Below, one piece after another: positions 46,724 to 56,570 of a stretch of DNA of 64,000 nucleotides (positions are counted from its first letter, which is position 1; the number at the start of each line of letters is the position of its first letter). The translations under genes were made by a program, and so were the position numbers. The stretch covers positions 239,629 to 303,628 of the forward strand of contig NZ_AP023443.1 of the NCBI RefSeq assembly GCF_019976755.1, read 5' to 3'. The notes under the pieces were generated by a model, which searched no databases, was not told the origin of the DNA, and saw only the letters and a list, made by a program, of their open reading frames with translations. The stretch comes from Nostoc sp. MS1. GTDB taxonomy: Bacteria > Cyanobacteriota > Cyanobacteriia > Cyanobacteriales > Nostocaceae.

Positions 46724-47374
46724 CTGATACCAAGGGATACCATCCTACTAAGCATGACAGCAAGATAGCCTTAGTGAGATGAGCAATTTTACCAAGATTA
46801 ACAAGCGGAGGAGGTAGTCCACTCAAGAATCAAATTTTACTAGATGCGAAAAGCCCCGAAGTTTTGTAAGATCAAGCTTGTCTTCTGTAAATAGGAGGGA
46901 CGCAGAAAATACATAAAGATGTAGGCAAAGACTACTAAGGAGCAGACTTTGCCTGGAGACTGGACAACTAAATAATCTCAGAGCGAGGTTGATTTCGGAC
47001 TGACGAAGAAAGTGGGGTTTAAAGTTTGGCGACTTGAAACCACTAACTTGTCAAGAAGATACCACGCTGCTTTACTTTGCTTTGCCAATTATAGCCAAAA
47101 AGGGACAGGCAATGACAGGTTTTGCTGACCTTTTTTTGGCGGATTGGAGCAAGAATTTATATTATCTTTAGTAAATTTTTGTAAAGCAGCATCAATTCGC
47201 AACGCCCTACGGGTTCTGGCTACGCAATTTGGAGCTATTGCATCAAGTTGAAATTTGCGTGTTTCTCTAACAGAGGCTGCGCCAATAGAACGAAGCTAAC
47301 GCCCAAAGGTGAATTGCAAATTGAGTGGAAACTCTCTCTGAGACTTGAAAACCAAGTTATCGGAGGAATTTACC
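46724..47374. other. 650-bp non-coding region upstream of the replication gene
   Basis: No convincing ORF. Its left two thirds is less AT-rich and contains short purine runs and partial inverted repeats (for example AAGATCAAGCTTGTCTT). The right part carries a cyanobacterial dispersed repeat (TCTCTAACAGAGGCTGCGCC-like), also seen near 51200. The position before CyRepA1 makes it a candidate origin region or structured 5' leader. Confidence 0.4.
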
Positions 47375-50300
47375 GTGTCTAAAGACCAATACCCACAGTC
47401 GGGTATTGGGGATCAATTGTTGTCAAAAAACACAATAGAATACCCCAATAATCTCACCGCCGCCGAGTATCATGAGCTAGCAGTGGGCAGCGCCATTCAC
47501 CCATCGTTGATTGAGCGCAATTTCCGACATATTGAGGGAGAGGCGATTTACGAATACCTGTTCATCTCACCAGACATCCCCCGGAAAAACGCGGGTCGAG
47601 TGACAGATGGATTTTTGAAAGCATATCTGCACCTACTAGCTGGGGGGATGTGGATATCCGGGCTAGACCCACAGCGCAACTGGCAACCGATGGAGTGGGG
47701 AAGGTTCAAACCCTCCAACCCCCGTATTGATTGGGAAAAAGGTAAGTCAGTCAAGTACGAATCGCCGCCGAAAGTTACCAACCGAGTAACATATTTTGAT
47801 GTACCGGATTGCATTTGGGAACTGGTAGCACGAAGGTACAACATTAAGCGATACCACTCATCCCTCTCCCGCCGATTACAAGATAAACTCCACGCACTGA
47901 TATTCTGGGAGTGGGTAATCGCTAACCCACAAATTCCTGTCATACTTTGCGAAGGTGAAAAGAAAGCGGCTTGTTTGCTCAGTCTGGGATTTGTAGCGAT
48001 CGCACTCCCAGGAATCTGGAACGGACGGGTAGGACGGAGGGACTTTGACGAAAGACTGCACCCAGACTTGCTACCACTAGCGCAGCCGGGACGGAAATTT
48101 CAAATCTTGTTTGACTACGAGACAAAGCTAAAAACACGTTGGTCAGTTTATCAGGCCACAGTTCGCACGGGTCAGGCAATTGAGGCGGCTGGCTGTATGT
48201 GCGAGGTAGTGCAACTGCCAGGGCCAGAGAAAGGCGTGGATGATTTCGTGGTGGCAAGGGGTGAAGATGCCAACGCGCTACTGACGGCGATCGCTCACGA
48301 TGCACTATCACTCAAAGACTACCAGCAATCATTCTTCATCAAACACCGGGGGCTAAGGAAGTACAAAGCGGATTTGATTGTGAATGAACGCTACCTAACC
48401 CAAGCACTTGTAGTAGAAGATGAACCCGACGCACAGCCGCCGTCACCTGATACGGTTGGGTTAAATGATCAAGGGCAAAGGGAAAGGGGGAATAAAAAAT
48501 CCTTAACTTTACCCCAAACACAATTGGGAGTTGACAATGCTGACCTAAACATTATTGAGAGATCGCCAGCCAAAAGCATTGTCCTCCTTGAACAAAACAA
48601 TGTTACTGCTGATCATGATGATGTACAACAATTATTACTAGAACTTTTCCCCCAAACTCCCCATACAAAACCCCAAATCCTACCTCAATCTCCCCCACAA
48701 ACCCAAACCGAAACTCAAACTAATGCTCCTGTTGGCAAAAAACGGAGATTACTACTACCAAAATCAGGATTAGTTGGGATCAAAAGTGGGATGGGGACTG
48801 GCAAAACCGAGTTAATGGCTTGGTGGCGCGAGATTCACCCCACCCAACGATTTCTCAACAATGGGCATCGTGTAAACCTGCTCAAAAATTTAGCAGGGCG
48901 ATTGAAAACTCTCATGTATTCTGAAGTTGGTCATGTAGGCATGGCTAAGGCTATTGCACTTAGCATTACCATTGATAGCCTTTATAAATTAAATACCGAA
49001 GCCCTAACCTATGGCTGCATATTTATAGATGAGGCTTGCCAGTATCTTACGCACTTATTACTAAGTAAGACTTGCAAGGAACATCGGGCTATCATTCTAG
49101 AAACATTACATCACATAGTCTACAATGCACCCCTGGTTATTATCGCTGATGCACATTTAGATGATGTCACTATCGACTTCTTCCGCGCCATGCGACCACC
49201 AGAAGAACAACCATATATTATTGAAAACCAATGGCAAAACGGCGATCGCACTGTCTACTGGTATGAAGGTGATAATTCCTCTGCCCTGGTGGCCAAAATA
49301 AGCGCGGCGGTAATGACTGGGCAGAAAGTGATGGTAGTTTCTGACTCTAAACGATTTATTAAGAAACTGGAAAAGTCTCTATTGACTTTACAAACTGTAG
49401 TAGAGTCCGATGCGAGTCCTGGGGTTACTCATTCCCCAATCCCCAATTCCCAATCTCCACCACCTCAACGCCGAAGTAATTTACGAGTTTGGTCAATTCA
49501 TTCCGATAATTCAGGCAGCGAGGAAAATGTAGCCTTCATCAAAGACATCACCAACGCCATCAAAAATATAGATGTATTACTTACATCTCCCAGCCTTGGC
49601 ACTGGTGTTGATATTTCCACGTATCACTTTGATGCGGTGTTTGGGGTATTTCATGGGGTTTCACAGACAGCTACCGAATGCGCTCAACAGCTTTGGCGTT
49701 ACCGTCCTAAAGTGCCGCTTCATGTTTGGGTGGCCCCCAAGCCTCCCTTTGGTTATCTCGATACCAATCCGACTAAGATTAAAGAACGGCTGCTGCAAAC
49801 CAACGAGATTACAGCTTTTCTACTGCGGATTGACCGAGAAACCGGGAAGCGGGGCGCTGAGAAAGACTGGGCGCTTGAGGCTTACTGTAAAATCAAGTCC
49901 GCTCGTCACCAATCTATCAACAATCTGCGCTCTGACTTACGCGAATTGTTGAAGCAGATGGGCAATCAAATTGTACCAGTAGGGGACGAGCTTGATGCCC
50001 CGACTTGGGAACTGTTGAAGATGGCGGCTGACGCTCTCGACTCGGCTCATCATCATGCCGTCGCCAGGGCTAACAATATTTCCAAAAGTGAATACCGCGC
50101 ACGACAGGGTAAGGATTACCTTTCACCCGAAGAAGTTTACGAGTGTGAGAAATTCCGCATTCATGATTCCTACGGTATGGAAGTTACGCCGGAACTTGTT
50201 GAGCAAGATAACGGTGGTCGGTTAGTTGGTGCGATCGCTGCCCTCGAAGCCATCCTTTCACTACCATCCTCAACCATTGATGATAACGGTAAACAGTACC

Positions 50301-51085
50301 CTATACCACCTGATCTTGTCACCAACAAAGACCGCGCCGAACGAGACAAATTACCATTCTGTATGGATTGGGGCAATTATTCTGCTCGGTGGTTGGCACG
50401 TTTTAACCTGGGATTGCACCATATTTTGACTCGACTCGTCGCCGGTGAGGAAGTTCGGGCGGACGACACACATCTATTAAATATGTCAGCGATCGCTATT
50501 GACTGCGCTGCTCATATCAAAGCCATCCTTGGCTTTACTGTTCCCCCCAACTGTCAACCAATCTGGCTTTTGGGTGTTTTGTTAGACCAACTGGGGTTAA
50601 AGTTAACTTGCCGTAAGCAGGGGCCACGGGGACAACAGGTGAAACTGTTCTCTCTTGCCAAGAAAGAATTAGAGTTTGCATTACAAGTCATCGCCCATCG
50701 ACAAGCAAAAAGAGCCGAAAATCAAGCACAATACCCGTCCGTCTACGGTGAAGCTGCCGTATCCACCCCCCCCATAAATGGTATAGGAAATTCCCCTTAT
50801 GAGGAGGGGGCGACTACAGTTGTTGAGCAGGGGAGTAGGGGAGCAGAGGAGGATTCACTGCCTGACCGAAGTACTTTGCTGCATTGTGTGGAAATGCTGC
50901 GTTCTGGTATTTCCCAAGGTGTGGAAGCAATCAAGGGCATTCTCCGGCGCTGGGGTACTGATTTGCGTTGGCTGGTCGTGCTGGAATGGGAAGCTATCGC
51001 CGAGGCTGAGGTGCGATCGCTCGAAACGTCTGTGCCGGAATTTTACTCGCTCTTGAGTGAGGATGTTTTGCTGATGCAACCTTAA
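47375..51085 (+). CDS. CyRepA1-type plasmid replication protein (1236 aa)
   Basis: The GTG at 47375 is chosen for its GGAGG 8 bp upstream; a TTG at 47345 is an alternative. The N-terminal half resembles DUF3854/Toprim-like primase regions: VILCEGEKKAACLLSLG near 188-205, and LPGPEKGVDDFVV. The second half has a helicase core with Walker A GMGTGKTEL near 472-480 and IFIDEACQYL near 550. Proline-rich linkers lie at about 330-460. This is the arrangement of CyRepA1 plasmid replication proteins of cyanobacteria, which prime and unwind the origin. It is the main evidence that the window is plasmid DNA. Confidence 0.85.
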   Translation: MSKDQYPQSGIGDQLLSKNTIEYPNNLTAAEYHELAVGSAIHPSLIERNFRHIEGEAIYEYLFISPDIPRKNAGRVTDGFLKAYLHLLAGGMWISGLDPQRNWQPMEWGRFKPSNPRIDWEKGKSVKYESPPKVTNRVTYFDVPDCIWELVARRYNIKRYHSSLSRRLQDKLHALIFWEWVIANPQIPVILCEGEKKAACLLSLGFVAIALPGIWNGRVGRRDFDERLHPDLLPLAQPGRKFQILFDYETKLKTRWSVYQATVRTGQAIEAAGCMCEVVQLPGPEKGVDDFVVARGEDANALLTAIAHDALSLKDYQQSFFIKHRGLRKYKADLIVNERYLTQALVVEDEPDAQPPSPDTVGLNDQGQRERGNKKSLTLPQTQLGVDNADLNIIERSPAKSIVLLEQNNVTADHDDVQQLLLELFPQTPHTKPQILPQSPPQTQTETQTNAPVGKKRRLLLPKSGLVGIKSGMGTGKTELMAWWREIHPTQRFLNNGHRVNLLKNLAGRLKTLMYSEVGHVGMAKAIALSITIDSLYKLNTEALTYGCIFIDEACQYLTHLLLSKTCKEHRAIILETLHHIVYNAPLVIIADAHLDDVTIDFFRAMRPPEEQPYIIENQWQNGDRTVYWYEGDNSSALVAKISAAVMTGQKVMVVSDSKRFIKKLEKSLLTLQTVVESDASPGVTHSPIPNSQSPPPQRRSNLRVWSIHSDNSGSEENVAFIKDITNAIKNIDVLLTSPSLGTGVDISTYHFDAVFGVFHGVSQTATECAQQLWRYRPKVPLHVWVAPKPPFGYLDTNPTKIKERLLQTNEITAFLLRIDRETGKRGAEKDWALEAYCKIKSARHQSINNLRSDLRELLKQMGNQIVPVGDELDAPTWELLKMAADALDSAHHHAVARANNISKSEYRARQGKDYLSPEEVYECEKFRIHDSYGMEVTPELVEQDNGGRLVGAIAALEAILSLPSSTIDDNGKQYPIPPDLVTNKDRAERDKLPFCMDWGNYSARWLARFNLGLHHILTRLVAGEEVRADDTHLLNMSAIAIDCAAHIKAILGFTVPPNCQPIWLLGVLLDQLGLKLTCRKQGPRGQQVKLFSLAKKELEFALQVIAHRQAKRAENQAQYPSVYGEAAVSTPPINGIGNSPYEEGATTVVEQGSRGAEEDSLPDRSTLLHCVEMLRSGISQGVEAIKGILRRWGTDLRWLVVLEWEAIAEAEVRSLETSVPEFYSLLSEDVLLMQP

Positions 51086-51368
51086 GGCGTATCTATCACA
51101 TTCTAGTGCGGTCATACCATTTCACGAAAAATATCATACAGATGTAAACCTTGAAAGCTTTACTACATCTAATTTCTTAAATTGCGCCCTTCTCTACGAG
51201 AGGCTGTGCCAACGGAGCGGGAGCATCGTTGCAAATTGGGAATTGGTATCAGCTACGCTATGGGCGCTCTGTCCGATTGTCAATCTGTCTGTCTTGGGGA
51301 GTATTCTAAAATCAAGCCAGTAACTTAATAATGATCATCGACAATGAGAGACATGAAAATCTTGCCAG

Positions 51369-51905
51369 ATGTTCAAATGGATTATTAGTGGCTTTGTGAT
51401 TGTGATCTTGATTTTCGCTCTGGCTCGACCGGGGGGAGGAGAAGAAACTGTAAATTATGACAGTTTCGGCAAGATTAAGATTGGGATGACAATTGCTCAA
51501 GCCCAAAAAGTTGCACAGATAAGACTATCACAACTTAACGGCAAGCCTAATCAAAAAGAAGGTTGTTTTTATATACAGCCTTTCAACAATGTTAGATTCA
51601 TGATTGTAGAGGGAAAAATTGCTACCTTTGAAATAAATAGCTCAGGTGTAAAAACAAGCAAGGGTATTAAAATTGGGGATGAAGAATATAATTTAGCAAC
51701 TTACGGAATCAAAAATTTTCAAGTTGTCCCTATTAACCTAAAGCGGTACTTTATCTATACTCCTCCTCAAGCTAAGAACTATCGGATAATTTTCGAGACT
51801 GTTAAGTACATTGAGCGTTACAATATTACACGTTACAGAGCAGGTAAACTGCCAGAAATTAACTACCCTATTGGTTGCGCCAATTATTCTCAGAAATCAA
51901 GTTGA
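51369..51905 (+). CDS. membrane-anchored hypothetical protein, paralogue 1 (178 aa)
   Basis: One N-terminal membrane segment (about 4-20, IISGFVIVILIFALA) with the rest outside. The start of the exterior part, FGKIKIGMTIAQAQKVA, recalls the small SmpA/OmlA-like fold. It is homologous to the next gene (GSIKIGMTVNDAQ; a C-terminal YRAGKLPEINYPIGC also matches). The two arose by tandem duplication. The role is unknown. Confidence 0.65.
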   Translation: MFKWIISGFVIVILIFALARPGGGEETVNYDSFGKIKIGMTIAQAQKVAQIRLSQLNGKPNQKEGCFYIQPFNNVRFMIVEGKIATFEINSSGVKTSKGIKIGDEEYNLATYGIKNFQVVPINLKRYFIYTPPQAKNYRIIFETVKYIERYNITRYRAGKLPEINYPIGCANYSQKSS

Positions 51906-51907
51906 GT

Positions 51908-52525
51908 ATGTGGTTAATTATTGATGAGTTTGATGAATTTCTAGCTAATCCAATTCAATATATTATTTCTTACGTTAGAGATGTTCCTAGATTAATTGTT
52001 ACTGTATTTTTTTCGTGGATTATCTTTGTTCTATATCTGATATACTTCGCTTCGCCCCAGAATGTTACTAATAATTCCCTAGTTGACTTTGATCGGATTG
52101 GAAGCATCAAAATCGGTATGACCGTTAACGATGCTCAAGAATTTGCACATCTCCAACTTTTATCTGTAACTAGCAGTGGACTGATTAATAAAGGCTGCTA
52201 TTACGTTGAGCCACAAAGGGGAAATGGGCTGGAGCGCGTCCACTTCATGGTCATCAAAGACGAAATCGCCACTATTGAAGTGAGCCGCAACTATTCTTTG
52301 CGTACTGCCAATGGCGCTCAAGTCGGACAGAGTATTGATGAGGTCAAGGCAATCTACGCTAAAAATCTTGTCACTAAAGACAATACTTTAGTTTACACCC
52401 TTGCCAAGAAGGAATTTCGCATAGTTTTTGAAACGGAGCGAGGTCAGATCATTGGGTACAGGGCGGGAAGATTGCCGGAAGTTGACTATGCCAATGGTTG
52501 TTTTGATTACAAAAGTAAGCCTTAG
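51908..52525 (+). CDS. membrane-anchored hypothetical protein, paralogue 2 (205 aa)
   Basis: Paralogue of the preceding protein, with a membrane segment at about 28-48 (LIVTVFFSWIIFVLYLIY) and the GSIKIGMTVNDAQEFA and YRAGRLPEVDYANGC motifs. The ATG at 51908 is two bases after the previous stop, so the pair is an operon. A hairpin with 9-bp arms at 52513-52543 overlaps its stop codon and probably ends transcription. Confidence 0.65.
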   Translation: MWLIIDEFDEFLANPIQYIISYVRDVPRLIVTVFFSWIIFVLYLIYFASPQNVTNNSLVDFDRIGSIKIGMTVNDAQEFAHLQLLSVTSSGLINKGCYYVEPQRGNGLERVHFMVIKDEIATIEVSRNYSLRTANGAQVGQSIDEVKAIYAKNLVTKDNTLVYTLAKKEFRIVFETERGQIIGYRAGRLPEVDYANGCFDYKSKP

Positions 52526-52543
52526 ATATACTAGGGCTTACTT
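52513..52543 (+). terminator. hairpin at the end of the membrane-protein pair
   Basis: AAGTAAGCC (52513-52521) and GGCTTACTT (52535-52543) are perfect inverted repeats, the first overlapping the coding end. No long T-run follows, so the termination role is probable but not certain. Confidence 0.5.
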
Positions 52544-52757
52544 AAACTATTAATATATTAAAAACTCTGGCTCTCCCGACTTGGGTTGATAAATTAACAC
52601 TAAAAAATGGCTCAATTGATATAACAAGGTTTATCTAAACTAGAATCAAAGATTTAATAAGAATTTACTGTATTCCTCTTGAATCCCAGAGTCTGTAAGA
52701 ATTTAACCTGATATTAAGTATTAATTTGTTATAGCTAGTCTAGGAGAGCTAAAACTT

Positions 52758-53423
52758 TTATGGTTCTTCTTGCCATTCTTCAATTGTTGGGCAGGCTTTA
52801 CCTATGGGTATTAAGCCATTAGAGGACACCCCAAAATTTGTCAGAGAGTTATTTTCTAATTTTGCTTGTGCAATTGCTTCTTTTAAAACTTGTTTCTTTT
52901 CTTGTTGAGAAACTAATTCTAGTTTTACGTTACTTGGTAAAGGATCATTACCCTTCTTCAAAGTAAACTCTTCTACTTTATAAAACTTTTCTTGTTGAGG
53001 AGTTCCTAAGTTGAGGCATCCCCTGGATTTAACAAATAGTCCTGTATATTGAAGATTATCTACAAAATGTCGTTTGTTGACAAACTTTATTTCTTTAGCA
53101 TCTGCCCATACATAAGCAGGGCTTGTGTAACCTTCCGTTGGTTCATTCCTTGTTTCATTACATCCTTTGTTAATTTTCAATTTAAGTTTAACACTGAGTT
53201 TATCATCGCCACAGACTTTCCAACTTACTCTGTATAGAGCCGGTGTACTTTCTAGATATTCCTGCACTTGCTTATCTTCAGGATTTTGCACATTAGTTGT
53301 TGTTGCCGCATAAGCCTGTTTTAACTCATTTTCTGCTTGAGCCACTTTATTCGCATCAGACTGGCAAGCCCCTAATCCTAAACCTATCAAAGCAAGAGAT
53401 GTCAACAAAGCTATTTTATTCAT
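52758..53423 (-). CDS. lipoprotein (221 aa)
   Basis: A typical lipoprotein signal (MNKIALLTSLALIGLGLGAC) with the lipidated cysteine at residue 20. The ATG at 53423 is chosen over a longer frame because it gives this signal. The mature part contains five or more cysteines, a coiled helical start and a beta-rich core. The function is unknown. It is convergent with the membrane pair upstream. Confidence 0.7.
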   Translation of the reverse strand: MNKIALLTSLALIGLGLGACQSDANKVAQAENELKQAYAATTTNVQNPEDKQVQEYLESTPALYRVSWKVCGDDKLSVKLKLKINKGCNETRNEPTEGYTSPAYVWADAKEIKFVNKRHFVDNLQYTGLFVKSRGCLNLGTPQQEKFYKVEEFTLKKGNDPLPSNVKLELVSQQEKKQVLKEAIAQAKLENNSLTNFGVSSNGLIPIGKACPTIEEWQEEP

Positions 53424-53577
53424 AAATACTCCAAAATTAATTACTAAAATCACTTAACAATTTTTTGATTTATTTAATATCTACTTCTTAAAACTGCTTA
53501 ACTACGAGCTGCAAGTATTATACATATTTGTTCTAAATCTGCAATCAGGTTTTAACAGTTTTTTAGTTATATTCAAA

Positions 53578-53704
53578 TTTTGTGGAGTCAAAAACAGAGG
53601 TAGCGATTATATAACGTATTTGTAAAAAGTCAAGCAACCACAGTACTAAAAAAAACAGTACTGAAATAGCTTTATTTTGTGGAGTCGAATATGGCATAGA
53701 TAGG
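53578..53704. promoter_or_regulatory. repeat-bearing region upstream of the ParA-like operon
   Basis: TTTTGTGGAGTC occurs exactly at 53578-53589 and 53675-53686 (97 bp apart), and CAGTACT occurs at 53641-53647 and 53656-53662, each containing the self-complementary AGTACT. The pattern fits an operator or partition site for the operon starting at 53705. Confidence 0.45.
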
Positions 53705-54055
53705 GTGAGTGTAGAGAAAAAACTAAAAATGGGAAGGATATGGACATATTGGGAATTTGATCACCCTTTAGGTATGACGGTGCGGATAATCTCCACCCCA
53801 TTAGGGCTAGAGATATTTGCTCTCGATGTCTTCGAGATTGTTGCAGCAGAACTAAATAGTGAAAAGGTAGTACCGATTAATATCAAGTCTCAAGAACGTT
53901 ATGTAGTTATAGGACAAGAGGTAGTGACAGTAAAAACGTTAAATTTCACAGCCATAAATAGCTTAAAAGGGATTGTAGAAGCAGGCTTGATTAATAAATT
54001 CTTGCATTGGGTAAGAACAACAATCCGTCCAATATTCCAAAGAGAGTATTTGTAA
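53705..54055 (+). CDS. small hypothetical protein of the ParA operon (116 aa)
   Basis: A basic protein with a GTG start (an ATG at 53729 is an alternative). It opens GRIWTYWEFDHPLGMTVRII and ends VRTTIRPIFQREYL. No family was recognised. It lies 31 bp before the ParA-like gene in the same direction and may be a DNA-binding partner of the ATPase. This role is only inferred. Confidence 0.5.
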   Translation: MSVEKKLKMGRIWTYWEFDHPLGMTVRIISTPLGLEIFALDVFEIVAAELNSEKVVPINIKSQERYVVIGQEVVTVKTLNFTAINSLKGIVEAGLINKFLHWVRTTIRPIFQREYL

Positions 54056-54086
54056 AACAATTAGTCAATAAAAGGAACGAAAGCAA

Positions 54087-55148
54087 ATGACAACTATTCA
54101 CCCGCTTCCAGATAATAACCAAAATACTGGGAATACTGCGACAGAGAATACTCCTATTAATACAAAACCAGATGCTCCAGGAGCGGAAAATATAGCATCG
54201 AATAATTCAGCAGAGCAAAACGCCAGTGATATAAAACCTAATGCTGGAGCATCCGATAATGTATCAACCAACAATCTCACAGGAAAAACTACAGAGTCAA
54301 CAAAACCTAACAATCCAGCATCCACAGGTAATAATGAGAATGACGATGAAAATACTAATCCAGAACAACTAAGGAGATTAGTAATGGTAACAGGGGATAA
54401 AGGAGGTGTTGGCAAGTCAACATTTGCGAGAGGCTTGGCACAAACTTATATAGATAATGCAGTAAAATTCGTAGGATTAGATGCGGATAATTCTAATCCA
54501 CACTTAATAAGATTTTATGGAAAACATGCTGATATAGCTCCTTTAGATATATCTAACTCAGATAAATTGGATGAGTTTTTAGATAATTTAAAGCAAATAG
54601 TTTATCCCAAGTCTAAGGGAGATGGGAAAATTAGGCAAGAACAATCGTTAATACTGTTAGAAACACCATCCCAATTTCTGCCAACATTAGAGACTTTAAT
54701 AAAAGAGATGGGGTTTTTAGGTGTAGTAAATGATAAATGTAAAATGCAGGTAACTATAGTAGTAGTTATCAGTACAATCATTGATTGTATAAATCAGCTA
54801 TCCGAACTACATAGTTTCTGTGGTAATAATGTCGATTATGTGATAGTAAAAAACTTGTTTTACGGAGAGGCAGAACAATTTACTTTTTATGATAATTCAA
54901 AAGAAGTAAAAGAAATGTCAAAACAGGTAAAAGCTAAAGGGCATAAATTCATAAACATAAATATGCCAAAACTAGCGAAAAAATCCTACGATTATTTAGA
55001 TGTGAATAATCTGACATTTAGACAAGCACTAGAGCAAGATGAATATCCTTCTGTATATGGTAGAGTCTTAAGCTGGCTGAAAAATCTTAAGGAGCAAATA
55101 AAACCAATTAAAACTTTATTTGGAATCAAAGAAATTTTATCTGAATAA
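54087..55148 (+). CDS. ParA/MinD-like ATPase with long disordered N-terminus (353 aa)
   Basis: The first 95 residues are Asn/Ser/Thr-rich and repetitive (ENIASNNSAEQNASDIKPN), probably disordered. The ATPase begins with VTGDKGGVGKST at 101-112, the deviant Walker A of ParA-type proteins, then FVGLDADNSNPHLI (ATP-linked switch). The remainder is helical and unlike canonical partition ATPases, closer to mobilisation-type (TraL/MobD-like) proteins. Roles in plasmid partition or transfer are possible. A second related ATPase and a membrane protein follow. Confidence 0.75.
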   Translation: MTTIHPLPDNNQNTGNTATENTPINTKPDAPGAENIASNNSAEQNASDIKPNAGASDNVSTNNLTGKTTESTKPNNPASTGNNENDDENTNPEQLRRLVMVTGDKGGVGKSTFARGLAQTYIDNAVKFVGLDADNSNPHLIRFYGKHADIAPLDISNSDKLDEFLDNLKQIVYPKSKGDGKIRQEQSLILLETPSQFLPTLETLIKEMGFLGVVNDKCKMQVTIVVVISTIIDCINQLSELHSFCGNNVDYVIVKNLFYGEAEQFTFYDNSKEVKEMSKQVKAKGHKFININMPKLAKKSYDYLDVNNLTFRQALEQDEYPSVYGRVLSWLKNLKEQIKPIKTLFGIKEILSE

Positions 55149-55275
55149 ATCTCATAACTTATGACTCAGAAGTGAAGAAGAATTTGATAAAACTAGTCAA
55201 TTAAATATTGAAGATTTTCCTGAATACTTCTGAGTCATTACTAAATGTAAAAACTAATAGTACTTAAAGATCAAA

Positions 55276-55974
55276 ATGTCAAAACGAATGATTATAACTG
55301 TAGGAGATGCGCGAGTGGGGAAGTCTACAGTTATCAAATTATTGCTGGAAATGCTGATGTTAAAAGGAAAACGAGTTAAGGTTTATAGTCAAGATGCTTT
55401 TGATGTATTTAAGGCTTATGAAAATCTAGTGCCAATTGAGTATTTTAATTTATTGAATGATGAAGTTGACCAAATAACAGATGAATTAAAGAATTGTCAG
55501 CTAGATATAATTATTATTGATATGCCTGGACAATATATTGAGAAGATTAGTCAATATATTGAAAGTATTAGTTTATTTGATGTAGTAGTGAGGTTTGGCT
55601 GGAAGCTAACATTTCTCCAACCAATATCTCATAGAAATAATTGTCTAGATTACTTAAACCAAATCATTCAAACTGCTAGTAACAATGCTAACTATGTAGT
55701 AGTGAAGAATTATCATTTCTCTCCAGAATTTAGAGAGTACGACGAAAAAATACAAAAAAAAATATCAATAATAGGAGGTACAGAAATAGAATTACCCTCT
55801 TTACACCGAAATCATTATCAAATGATGGATAAATTAGTCAAACCTTATTCTGAATGTTGTCACGATATTTCTCTAATTTTGTTTTTGAGAAGCTACATTT
55901 ATCAATGGATAAAAAAATTTCGTGATTCAGTGATGGATAACGATTTAGCTGTTAAATATTTAGGATTAAATTAA
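55276..55974 (+). CDS. second ParA-like P-loop ATPase (232 aa)
   Basis: Walker A GDARVGKST at 10-18 lacks the usual KGG pair but keeps a ParA-like shape (ITVGDARVGKST, then KVYSQDAFD, and IIIIDMPGQY as Walker B). It is related in layout to the preceding ATPase (both carry a NYVVVKN/DYVIVKN element). It overlaps the next gene by one base (TAATG). A mobilisation or partition role is inferred. Confidence 0.7.
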   Translation: MSKRMIITVGDARVGKSTVIKLLLEMLMLKGKRVKVYSQDAFDVFKAYENLVPIEYFNLLNDEVDQITDELKNCQLDIIIIDMPGQYIEKISQYIESISLFDVVVRFGWKLTFLQPISHRNNCLDYLNQIIQTASNNANYVVVKNYHFSPEFREYDEKIQKKISIIGGTEIELPSLHRNHYQMMDKLVKPYSECCHDISLILFLRSYIYQWIKKFRDSVMDNDLAVKYLGLN

Positions 55975-56570
55975 TGATACAGCAAGACATATTACAAGGC
56001 TATTCTCCAGCACAACAAAAGCGTATAGTTGAGGGGGCGGCTCAATTAGGAATTACACCAGATGATCCAATGTTCAGGATGATGGCAACCTTGGGTCGGT
56101 ATGAAGAAACGATGCTAGACCTCCAGGCAAGAATGGAGGCAATGGCAGAAGCGTGGGCCAAACAATTTGACCAAAAGCTCGAAAAAACCAGTCAATCTGC
56201 TCAAGAAATGCACTATGCAGTTGTCTCCAGTGCAGTGCGGGATGAGATGAAAAAAATCAAGCCCAGCAGTATTACAGATATAAAAGTGCAGGGGGGCTGG
56301 CGACTAGGGGTGGCATCAGCAATATGTGGATTAGCTGCCGCCACCTCTGCGGTACTTGGTTCTTTGATAACGTGGAATGTTGTTTCCAACTTGGGAACGA
56401 ATCAGTCAGTAGTAGTATCACGAGATGATCTGAAAATATTGCAATGGGCAAAATCGCCAGATGGGAAACAGATGTATGAAATAATCTTGAAAAATCAGGG
56501 ATTGATTGAAGCTTGCCAAACACAGCAGAGTAAAACCAAAGGCTATTGCTTGATTGAAATAGGAAAGTAG
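55974..56570 (+). CDS. membrane protein with coiled coil, DUF6753-like (198 aa)
   Basis: A helical start (SPAQQKRIVEGAAQLGITPDDP) leads to a coiled coil (about 40-90, RMEAMAEAWAKQFDQKLEK). A hydrophobic segment at about 107-135 (GVASAICGLAAATSAVLGSL) follows. The terminal region has two cysteines. The tentative DUF6753 match is from memory. It is the third gene of the operon and probably anchors the ATPases at the membrane, an inference. Confidence 0.65.
   Translation: MIQQDILQGYSPAQQKRIVEGAAQLGITPDDPMFRMMATLGRYEETMLDLQARMEAMAEAWAKQFDQKLEKTSQSAQEMHYAVVSSAVRDEMKKIKPSSITDIKVQGGWRLGVASAICGLAAATSAVLGSLITWNVVSNLGTNQSVVVSRDDLKILQWAKSPDGKQMYEIILKNQGLIEACQTQQSKTKGYCLIEIGK

Noticed and set aside
46724..47374. 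Group II intron or retroelement
   Set aside because: No reverse transcriptase and no recognisable domain V sequence were seen.
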